DNA of 13,918 bases from URNF01 sp045543675 (lineage in GTDB: Bacteria > Bacillota > Clostridia > Oscillospirales > Acutalibacteraceae): positions 1 to 13,918 of the forward strand of contig JAZPXM010000073.1 in the NCBI GenBank assembly GCA_045543675.1, written 5' to 3'. Made by a program: the position numbers and the translations under genes. The notes under the pieces are model-generated. The model was given only the letters and a program-made list of their open reading frames with translations, was not told the DNA's origin and made no database searches. Of this stretch, positions 1-4,894 are shown piece by piece; the first letter of the stretch is position 1; every line of letters begins with the position of its first letter.

Positions 1-21
1 AAGAAGAACTACCCTTCCGTC

Positions 22-60
22 AAAACCTACGGTTTTGCCACCTCCCCTGACAAGGGGAGG
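22..60. repeat. Two adjacent perfect palindromes, dispersed-repeat-like
   Basis: AAAACC-TAC-GGTTTT (22-36) is followed by CCTCCCCT-GACA-AGGGGAGG (41-60), an 8-bp stem with a 4-nt loop. Neither has a clear T-tract, so they are poor terminators. Paired palindromes of this style are, from memory, common as dispersed intergenic repeats in clostridial genomes. That is recollection and could not be tested here. The element may continue beyond the left edge. Confidence 0.5.
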
Positions 61-78
61 CAAGAAAAAGATGTCTGC

Positions 79-119
79 AAAAGATAAGAGAAGACACACA
101 GCTTTTGTGTATCTTCTCT
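79..119 (-). terminator. Intrinsic terminator of the PAP2-CNNM operon
   Basis: A 14-bp stem (87-100 with 106-119) has a 5-nt loop. One position is a C/A mismatch on plus but a G-U wobble on minus, so the hairpin is better as a minus-strand RNA. On minus it is followed by a T-rich stretch (TATCTTTTG, 86-78). It lies 45 nt past the stop codon of the minus-strand gene at 164. On plus it is followed by ATTTTTATC, so it may also work in that direction. Confidence 0.65.
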
Positions 120-163
120 ATTTTTATCCCTATGACCACCCACCGCAAGGCACGTTCTTTTTG

Positions 164-1429
164 TTAATCATCTTCGTCTTCGCTTTTCTTTTCGTGGGGG
201 CGAATGGTAATTTCCAATTCATCTGCACGCAGTTCGTCGGTGGTCAACACCGTTACGGTAATATGTTCAAAATCGAAACTGTCGCCCACCTCGGGAATTT
301 TGCCGATATGGGACAGCAACCAGCCGTTAACGGTGGCAACGTCGGTTTCTTCTTCCACTTCAAATTCTTCAAAGAATTCCGAAAGGGACATGGACGCGGG
401 TACGGTAAACGTGTTTTGTGCCACTTCACGGGTGGCGTCTTCCACTTCATCGTGTTCGTCCCAGATGTCACCGACCAGTTCTTCGACAATATCTTCTAAC
501 GTTACGATGCCTTCCGTGCCGCCAAATTCATCCACCACAACCGCCATATGCGTCTTTTTACTCTGCATCTCTTTTAACAGCGCGGAAATTTTAACCGACG
601 GGGGTACACATAACGCAGGTTGCAGAAGGTCGGTAATATGCACGTCTCCCTCTGCCAGCGCATTATAAAACTGCTTCTCATTGACGATGCCGATAATGCT
701 GTCCACCGTCTCTTTATAAACGGGGATACGCGAAAATCCGGTTTCGCGGAACAGCGCCGCCAGTTCGTCGGGGGTTATGGCAACATCCGCGGCGGTAAGG
801 TCGATACGCGGGGTCAAGATGTCCTTAGCTTCGCGGTCGGTAAATTCGATCGCGTTGCGGATAAGTTCGCTTTCTTCGCTGTCTAAACCGCCTTCCTGTT
901 CCGCTTCGTCCACGATGGTGAGCAGTTCTTCTTCGGTGATGCCGCTATCCGCATCCACCTTAAACAGCTTGCTGATAGCGCTTTTTAACTTTACAAGCAG
1001 GAAATTCAAAGGGGTAAACACGGTGGCAAGAAACGAAATAATGCCGACAACACGCATGGCGAATTTTTCCGGCATTTCTTTGGCGATGCCTTTTGGCGTA
1101 ACTTCGCCGAACAGCAGCACCACCACCGTCATCACGATGGTAGAAATGGTGGCGCCGTTCCCTTGGAAGAATTTTACAAACAAAATGGTCGCAAGGGATG
1201 CGGACGCGATGTTCACGATGTTGTTACCGATAAGGACGGTGGACAATAAGCGGTCAGGGTTATCGGATAACCGCAACACCCGCTTGGCTTTTTTATCGCC
1301 CATTTGCGCCAAGTTTTTGACTTTAACGCGGTTTAAGGACATAAACGCCGTTTCGGTGGCGGAGAAAAACGCAGATAAACCGGTCAGGATAACAATAGCA
1401 ACGATCAAGATAATACTGTGACTATCCAT
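164..1429 (-). CDS. CNNM/HlyC-CorC family CBS-domain membrane transporter
   Basis: Membrane protein of the hemolysin C/CorC (CNNM, DUF21) family, whose characterised members are implicated in magnesium or other divalent-cation efflux. The N-terminal ~155 residues form the DUF21 membrane domain, with family motifs SATETAFMSLN, LIGNNIVNI and FGEVTPKG. A CBS pair follows (about residues 200-325, with DREAKDILTPR at its front), then a C-terminal CorC_HlyC domain (about 335-410) and a short acidic tail. I chose ATG at 1429 (421 aa). A GTG at 1444 would add five residues, but the purine-rich AAGGAAAGG abuts it, whereas it lies 12-14 nt before the ATG. It starts 24 nt after the PAP2 stop, so the two genes form an operon. 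Family assignment is firm; the transported ion is not known. Confidence 0.92.
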   Translation of the reverse strand: MDSHSIILIVAIVILTGLSAFFSATETAFMSLNRVKVKNLAQMGDKKAKRVLRLSDNPDRLLSTVLIGNNIVNIASASLATILFVKFFQGNGATISTIVMTVVVLLFGEVTPKGIAKEMPEKFAMRVVGIISFLATVFTPLNFLLVKLKSAISKLFKVDADSGITEEELLTIVDEAEQEGGLDSEESELIRNAIEFTDREAKDILTPRIDLTAADVAITPDELAALFRETGFSRIPVYKETVDSIIGIVNEKQFYNALAEGDVHITDLLQPALCVPPSVKISALLKEMQSKKTHMAVVVDEFGGTEGIVTLEDIVEELVGDIWDEHDEVEDATREVAQNTFTVPASMSLSEFFEEFEVEEETDVATVNGWLLSHIGKIPEVGDSFDFEHITVTVLTTDELRADELEITIRPHEKKSEDEDD

Positions 1430-1453
1430 TTTGGATACAAACACCTTTCCTTT

Positions 1454-2113
1454 TTACGCTTTTTTAAAAAGATTGCAAATACAACTGTTCAGAACAAATT
1501 TAGCGGCGGGTTTTTCGGATCTTTGCAAGGCTTTTTCCAAATAATGGAAGATGAGGTACGCCGCTGTACCGCACACAAAACCGACAACCGCACCGGCTAA
1601 CACGTCCGAGCAGTAATGTACGTGGATGTACAAACGGGACATACCGATAACAGCGGCAAACACAAGGCCTGTCCAACTGTATTTTTTCGGCAACGCCCAG
1701 AAAAACGCGAACATGGCGGCGAATGCAGACGTAGCGTGCCCCGACGGGAACGAACCGCTTTCGCTTTCAGTACCGTGTCCGATAGCCGCCCAGAACTCAC
1801 GGAAAATTCCCAATTCATCTACATACGGACGGGGACGTTCCACCAAAGGTTTGATGGTCATATTGGTCAAGAACAGACCGAACAGCAACGCAATCAGCAT
1901 CCCTGCCCCTGCTTTGCGGGTGCGGGGAAACAGCAAAAATACGATGCCCAGCACAATAAAAAACAGCCCTTCGTCCCCGAGATGGGTGATGTTCGGGAAA
2001 AAGAAATCGAAAAATGCACCCAAGGGGCCTTCGTGTAAACCAAAGAAAAATTGTGCCACAGCGGTATCCATTCCGCCGAAAACGGTATTGAGCCAAGCGG
2101 CAAATGCAGTCAT
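1454..2113 (-). CDS. PAP2-family membrane phosphatase
   Basis: Type 2 phosphatidic acid phosphatase superfamily (219 aa). All three active-site motifs are present: K88-x6-R95P96, P123-S-G-H126, and S159-R160-x5-H166-x3-D170, so it should be catalytically competent. The hydrophobic segments between them fit a six-helix membrane protein with the active site at the outer face. Bacterial relatives dephosphorylate phosphatidate, phosphatidylglycerol phosphate or undecaprenyl pyrophosphate; the sequence does not tell which. ATG at 2113 follows AAAGGAG (2122-2128) by 8 nt. It is the first gene of the operon with the CNNM transporter, read from the promoter at 2149-2177. The C-terminus carries an unusual Cys-containing basic tail (CICNLFKKA). 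Confidence 0.92.
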   Translation of the reverse strand: MTAFAAWLNTVFGGMDTAVAQFFFGLHEGPLGAFFDFFFPNITHLGDEGLFFIVLGIVFLLFPRTRKAGAGMLIALLFGLFLTNMTIKPLVERPRPYVDELGIFREFWAAIGHGTESESGSFPSGHATSAFAAMFAFFWALPKKYSWTGLVFAAVIGMSRLYIHVHYCSDVLAGAVVGFVCGTAAYLIFHYLEKALQRSEKPAAKFVLNSCICNLFKKA

Positions 2114-2148
2114 ACTGTATACTCCTTTATATGTACTGATACAAGGTC

Positions 2149-2177
2149 AATATAGCATATATATACAAAAACCGCAA
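2149..2177 (-). promoter_or_regulatory. Sigma-A-type promoter for the PAP2-CNNM operon
   Basis: On minus, TTGCGG (2172-2177), a 17-nt spacer and TATATT (2149-2154). The predicted start is near 2142, giving a short leader that contains the PAP2 ribosome binding site. It is back-to-back with the plus-strand promoter at 2193-2222. Confidence 0.6.
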
Positions 2178-2192
2178 GTAAAAATAAAATTC

Positions 2193-2222
2193 TTGACAAA
2201 TTTTTGAGCGGTATGGTAGAAT
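2193..2222 (+). promoter_or_regulatory. Sigma-A promoter for the riboswitch-oadB transcript
   Basis: Perfect TTGACA (2193-2198), an 18-nt spacer and TAGAAT (2217-2222). The start is expected near 2229, just before the structured leader begins. Confidence 0.8.
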
Positions 2223-2230
2223 AACCCTGT

Positions 2231-2316
2231 TAAGAGGGAGTAGCTTACGCACCCGCGTGACAATCGGCGTCAATACGGTCAACAGACCCGCCGTTGTATG
2301 AAAAAGCAAGACTCTT
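2231..2316 (+). ncRNA. Candidate yybP-ykoY-type (Mn2+) riboswitch aptamer
   Basis: The leader carries the two conserved flanks of this family: GGAGTAGC (2237-2244) and GCAAGA (2306-2311). They are bracketed by a stem AAGAG (2232-2236) / CTCTT (2312-2316) that differs from the usual AAAGG/CCUUU but still pairs, which fits covariation. Inside are a hairpin TTACGC-ACCC-GCGTGA (2245-2260) and a second arm: CGGCG (2265-2269) with CGCCG (2289-2293), a one-sided loop TCAATAC (2270-2276) and a GGTC-AACA-GACC tip (2277-2288). The CGTCAAT in that arm resembles the conserved docking loop of the family. Characterised members sense Mn2+ and turn genes on. Assignment is by eye, not by a covariance model; a different cation-sensing class is the main alternative. 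Confidence 0.7.
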
Positions 2317-2350
2317 ATTGCGTAAACTACGCAATAAGAGTCTTTTTTTT
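2308..2350 (+). terminator. Riboswitch expression platform: intrinsic terminator
   Basis: A perfect 17-bp stem (2308-2324 with 2328-2344) has a 3-nt AAC loop and runs straight into a T-run (2343-2350). Its 5' strand reuses AAGACTCTT (2308-2316), which is also the 3' side of the aptamer closing stem, so the two structures exclude each other. Aptamer stabilisation should prevent termination, giving a ligand-ON switch. Confidence 0.88.
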
Positions 2351-2404
2351 ACGCGGCGCCTTTCGGCTGCTTTTTTCAAAAAATCATACAAAGGAGCATA
2401 TCAA

Positions 2405-3535
2405 ATGGAAATCTTGTACGAAAACATCTTCCAATTGCAATGGCAACATTTGGTTATGTGGGCTATTGGCGGCATCCTTATCTATCTTGCGATAGCCAAG
2501 GAAATGGAACCGACCCTTTTGTTACCTATCGGTTTTGGCACGATTCTCGTTAACCTGCCTTTTTCCGGCGCTGTGGACCAGTTATTGCAGAACGGCGAAG
2601 TGGAACACGGTGCGTTAAGCGTTTTGTATAACGCGGGTATCGCCAACGAACTGTTCCCGTTGATCCTGTTTATCGGTATCGGCGCAATGATCGACTTCGG
2701 TCCGGTACTCACCAACCCGAAACTGATGATCTTCGGTGCGGCGGCACAGTTTGGTATTTTCTTCACCCTTTGTGCGGCGTCTATGTTCTTTAAAGAGAAC
2801 GATGCGGCGTCTATTGCGATCATCGGTGCGGCAGACGGCCCTACCGCTATCGTTGTTGCCAACAAATTAAACTCCGAATTCAAAGGGCAGATCGCGGTTG
2901 CGGCATACTCCTATATGGCGTTGGTGCCGATCATCCAGCCGCCGATCATCAAATTGCTGACCACCAAAAAAGAGCGTTTGATCCGTATGCCGTACGAACC
3001 CAAAGAAGTGTCCAAACTCACCCGTATCTTGTTCCCCATTGTGATCACGGTGGTGGCGACTTTGGTAGCGCCTTCTGCGGCTTCGCTGGTCGGCTTCTTG
3101 ATGTTCGGTAACCTTATTCGCGAATGCGGCGTGTTGGATTCCATTTCGGAGACTGCACAGAAAGTGCTGGCTAATCTCGTTACTATCTTCCTTGGTATTA
3201 CCATTGCCACCCAGATGCAGTACGAAAAATTCCTGCAGGTTCCCACCCTTATCATTATGGGACTCGGTCTTGTGGCGTTTATTATGGACACCGCGGGCGG
3301 CGTACTGTTTGCGAAATTCCTGAACCTGTTTATGAAGAAAAAGATCAACCCGATGATCGGTGCAGCAGGTATCTCCGCGTTCCCGATGTCCGGTCGTATC
3401 GTACACAAAATGGGTCTTGCGGAAGATAACCAGAACTTCCTTTTGATGCACTCTATCGGTGTAAACGTGTCCGGTCAGATAGCTTCGGTTATCGCGGGCG
3501 GTCTGATTCTCGCCTTCTTCGGCGGGGCTATGTAA
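2405..3535 (+). CDS. Sodium ion-translocating decarboxylase beta subunit (OadB family)
   Basis: Polytopic membrane protein (376 aa) of the OAD_beta family, the subunit that moves Na+ in oxaloacetate, methylmalonyl-CoA and glutaconyl-CoA decarboxylases. Visible family signatures are GAMIDFGPVLTNP (93-105), GAADGPTA with D144 (the Na+-site aspartate region), AYSYMALVPIIQPP (167-180), GAAGISAFPMSGR (319-331) and the late GVNVSGQ (352-358) region. The frame is open further upstream to 2294, but that would run through the terminator hairpin. ATG at 2405 has AAAGGAG (2390-2396) 8 nt before it and begins where the family begins. A mini-OadG follows after 15 nt. No alpha, biotin-carrier or carboxyltransferase gene is in the window, so the partner enzyme is unknown, or the pair works alone. 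Confidence 0.92.
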   Translation: MEILYENIFQLQWQHLVMWAIGGILIYLAIAKEMEPTLLLPIGFGTILVNLPFSGAVDQLLQNGEVEHGALSVLYNAGIANELFPLILFIGIGAMIDFGPVLTNPKLMIFGAAAQFGIFFTLCAASMFFKENDAASIAIIGAADGPTAIVVANKLNSEFKGQIAVAAYSYMALVPIIQPPIIKLLTTKKERLIRMPYEPKEVSKLTRILFPIVITVVATLVAPSAASLVGFLMFGNLIRECGVLDSISETAQKVLANLVTIFLGITIATQMQYEKFLQVPTLIIMGLGLVAFIMDTAGGVLFAKFLNLFMKKKINPMIGAAGISAFPMSGRIVHKMGLAEDNQNFLLMHSIGVNVSGQIASVIAGGLILAFFGGAM

Positions 3536-3550
3536 AGAGAGGTGCGTAGT

Positions 3551-3691
3551 ATGAATTTCGAATTTAATCCTTTGAATTTTGTGAAGTATCTGCGCTATAT
3601 GGGCACCGGCATGCTCACCATCATTATCGTTATGGCGTTGCTTATCGGTATCACGGTGTTTTTAAACTACGTGACCAAAAAGAAAAAATAA
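3551..3691 (+). CDS. OadG-related small membrane subunit
   Basis: A 46-residue protein: a short N-terminal region (MNFEFNPLNFVKYLRYMGTG), one transmembrane helix of about 20 residues (LTIIIVMALLIGITVFLNYV) and a lysine tail (TKKKK). The MGxGM entry to the helix and the one-helix layout match the small OadG-like subunits that accompany OadB in many Clostridia. In decarboxylases the gamma subunit anchors the complex and helps assembly. The start ATG follows AGAGAGGTG at suitable distance and lies 15 nt after the oadB stop, so the two are co-translated. It lacks the soluble C-terminal domain of a full OadG, which fits the absence of an alpha subunit nearby. Confidence 0.82.
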   Translation: MNFEFNPLNFVKYLRYMGTGMLTIIIVMALLIGITVFLNYVTKKKK

Positions 3692-3716
3692 ACGCAACAA
3701 AAAAAGCGCCGTGCAA

Positions 3717-3752
3717 GGCGTTGTACCCGTAAGGATACAACGCCAGTTTTAT
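3717..3752 (+). terminator. Hairpin closing the oad operon, first hairpin of the array
   Basis: A 12-bp stem (3717-3728 with 3733-3744) has one C/A mismatch and a GTAA tetraloop, followed by AGTTTTATT. It lies 25 nt after the mini-oadG stop and could act as that operon's terminator. It is also the first of the series of hairpins that runs to 3911. The mismatch becomes a G-U pair on minus, so it may be bidirectional. Confidence 0.55.
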
Positions 3753-3919
3753 TCGCCTAAGGCGAGTGATATTGCTGCGCAGTGATATTTGGACTAAAGT
3801 CCAAGTGATATTGCCTTCGGCAGTTTATGAGCGAATAAAATAACACTGAAACCGTAAGGTTTCAATAACACTATTGCCGCAAGGCAATAATATCACTCCG
3901 ACAAAGTCGGAATATAACT
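3747..3919. repeat. Array of short hairpins joined by a conserved 9-mer
   Basis: Hairpins sit at 3753-3765, 3771-3783, 3789-3804, 3810-3824, 3847-3864, 3872-3889 and 3897-3911, each with a 5-7 bp stem and a 3-4 nt loop; two loops are GNRA (GTAA, GCAA). Their sequences differ, but each is self-complementary. The linkers are constant: AGTGATATT at 3765, 3781 and 3804, then the opposite orientation, AATAACACT at 3839 and 3864, AATATCACT at 3889 and AATATAACT at 3911. The 3' half has an exact 25-nt period. TTTTATTCGC (3747-3756) can pair perfectly with GCGAATAAAA (3831-3840), enclosing the first half. Structure is kept while sequence varies, which points to selection on folding as RNA or extruded DNA. 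Function unknown. Confidence 0.8.
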
Positions 3920-3946
3920 TGAAAGACTATCAGTTTTATGTATAAT
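3919..3946 (+). promoter_or_regulatory. Strong sigma-A promoter of the four-helix-bundle gene
   Basis: TTGAAA (3919-3924), a 16-nt spacer and perfect TATAAT (3941-3946). The predicted start is about 3952-3954. The -35 begins at the last base of the final linker of the hairpin array, so the array is upstream of, not inside, the transcript made from this promoter. Confidence 0.7.
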
Positions 3947-3952
3947 GGATTT

Positions 3953-3960
3953 AGAGGTGA
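3953..3960 (+). promoter_or_regulatory. Ribosome binding site that decides a TTG start
   Basis: AGAGGTGA matches the anti-Shine-Dalgarno well and lies 5 nt before TTG at 3966. The in-frame ATG at 3945 overlaps the -10 box, has no such site and would precede the predicted transcript start. Confidence 0.6.
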
Positions 3961-3965
3961 TACCT

Positions 3966-4316
3966 TTGGCTGATAGCATTTTAAGAGATAAAACAAAAGA
4001 ATTTGCAAAGAAAATCGTTTTTATTTGCCGTGATATGAAAGCAAATCATAAAGAATCCGTTTTAATAAATCAGTTGCTCCGCTCAGCAACATCTATCGGA
4101 GCAAACTTGCACGAAGCTCAATATGCTCAAGGAACTAAGGATTTTATTTCAAAACTCGAAATAGCTCAAAAAGAATGTTATGAAACAGAATATTGGTTAG
4201 AACTTCTTTTTGAGACAAATTGTATGAATGAAGAAAATTATAAAGCATTGCAAAATGATTGTGGTGCTATTCGCAGAATGTTAATCTCGTCACTTAAAAC
4301 TATAAAGTCTAAATAA
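3966..4316 (+). CDS. Four-helix-bundle protein, 23S rRNA IVP/S23-like
   Basis: A 116-residue protein of the 23S rRNA-intervening-sequence (S23/bAvd-like) family: small basic four-helix bundles, some encoded inside 23S rRNA insertions (Leptospira, Coxiella) and related in fold to the Avd accessory protein of diversity-generating retroelements. Recognisable family pattern: FAKKIVFICRDM, then QLLRSATSIGANLHEA, DFISKLEIAQKECYETEYWLELL and a final amphipathic helix ending in TIKSK. Molecular function of free-standing members is not established; nucleic-acid binding is likely. TTG at 3966 is preferred because of the ribosome binding site and promoter position; ATG at 3945 would give 123 aa. It lies directly downstream of the hairpin array and 13 nt before a membrane-protein gene. 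Base composition is much more AT-rich than the flanking genes, suggesting transfer. Confidence 0.88.
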   Translation: MADSILRDKTKEFAKKIVFICRDMKANHKESVLINQLLRSATSIGANLHEAQYAQGTKDFISKLEIAQKECYETEYWLELLFETNCMNEENYKALQNDCGAIRRMLISSLKTIKSK

Positions 4317-4329
4317 AGAGGCACATATT

Positions 4330-4707
4330 ATGAGCAAAAGAAAAAGATTAGAATATTTGATAATCACTTCTTGTGTATTATTATCAGGATTTGTCATTTA
4401 TGGTTTTGTAGGAAGTGTTCAGCCGCTAATTAACGATAGTAAAGTGGCTTCCTTTTTTGCTTTTGGTTCTTTGGGTGGCTTTGGGTTTAGCCTTATCTTA
4501 TCTACCATAATTTTAAGCTCAAGATTTTTTCAAAAAAGAGGTTTAACCTTTAAAATAGTTGCGGCTATTCTCTGGCCTATTACTTTTGCTTGTTGTTTTT
4601 ATGTTGGTGTTTTTATGTATATCCCCTATGGAATATACAATGTTATAATGTTGATTAAAAAAGAGCCGCAAGTTGTCGAAAGTTCCGTTGATAATTTAAA
4701 TGAATAA
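4330..4707 (+). CDS. Unrecognised small multi-pass membrane protein
   Basis: A 125-residue protein with no family I recognise. It has a basic start (MSKRKRLEYL) and about four hydrophobic segments (roughly 8-28, 40-64, 73-95, 97-109), then a short acidic C-terminal tail (KKEPQVVESSVDNLNE), which by the positive-inside pattern suggests both ends are cytoplasmic. The start ATG is set by AAAGAGG (4315-4321), which overlaps the stop codon of the preceding four-helix-bundle gene, so the two are translationally linked. It is strongly AT-rich: one sampled 60-base line is about 35% G+C, against about 57% in a sampled line of the YfhO gene. It may be a passenger of the island rather than a functional partner. 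Confidence 0.75.
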   Translation: MSKRKRLEYLIITSCVLLSGFVIYGFVGSVQPLINDSKVASFFAFGSLGGFGFSLILSTIILSSRFFQKRGLTFKIVAAILWPITFACCFYVGVFMYIPYGIYNVIMLIKKEPQVVESSVDNLNE

Positions 4708-4728
4708 AGAATACACAAATTCTTTATT
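4703..4728 (+). other. Hairpin overlapping a stop codon
   Basis: A perfect 10-bp stem (AATAAAGAAT with ATTCTTTATT) has a 6-nt loop and includes the TAA stop of the membrane-protein gene. No T-run follows. It may stabilise the 3' end or be a weak terminator. The rest of 4729-4817 holds two further weak hairpins (4746-4761 and 4766-4788) and no gene that I can see. Confidence 0.45.
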
Positions 4729-4817
4729 TGAGTTTGGTTAAGGGTTTTAGGTTCTCCTAAAGTGTGGAAAATTTGATATACATTTTCCCTGCATGTTACG
4801 GTATAAGACAAAAATAC

Positions 4818-4850
4818 AAACTGTGTAGAAATTTTCTACACAGTTTTTTT
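4818..4850 (+). terminator. Intrinsic terminator, probably bidirectional
   Basis: AAACTGTGTAGAAA (4818-4831) pairs with TTTCTACACAGTTT (4833-4846), giving about 12 usable base pairs with a small A/T loop. On plus, T4844-T4850 gives a good T-run. On minus the hairpin is followed by GTATTTTTGTC, so it can also end the YfhO transcript, whose stop is 45 nt away. Confidence 0.8.
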
Positions 4851-4894
4851 ACTGTCCTTTAGAGTACGGCTCTAATGCACAGCGCTTTTTTATT

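Noticed and set aside
777..1421. Long open frame on plus opposite the CNNM gene (214 codons)
   Set aside because: Serine-rich antisense shadow of a well-supported gene.
2294..2404. In-frame N-terminal extension of the OadB gene back to ATG at 2294
   Set aside because: It would be read through the riboswitch and terminator hairpin, and ATG at 2405 has a good ribosome binding site and matches the family start.
3747..3919. CRISPR array
   Set aside because: The repeated unit is only 9 nt, flips orientation midway, and the intervening pieces are self-complementary hairpins, not unique spacers; no cas gene is present.
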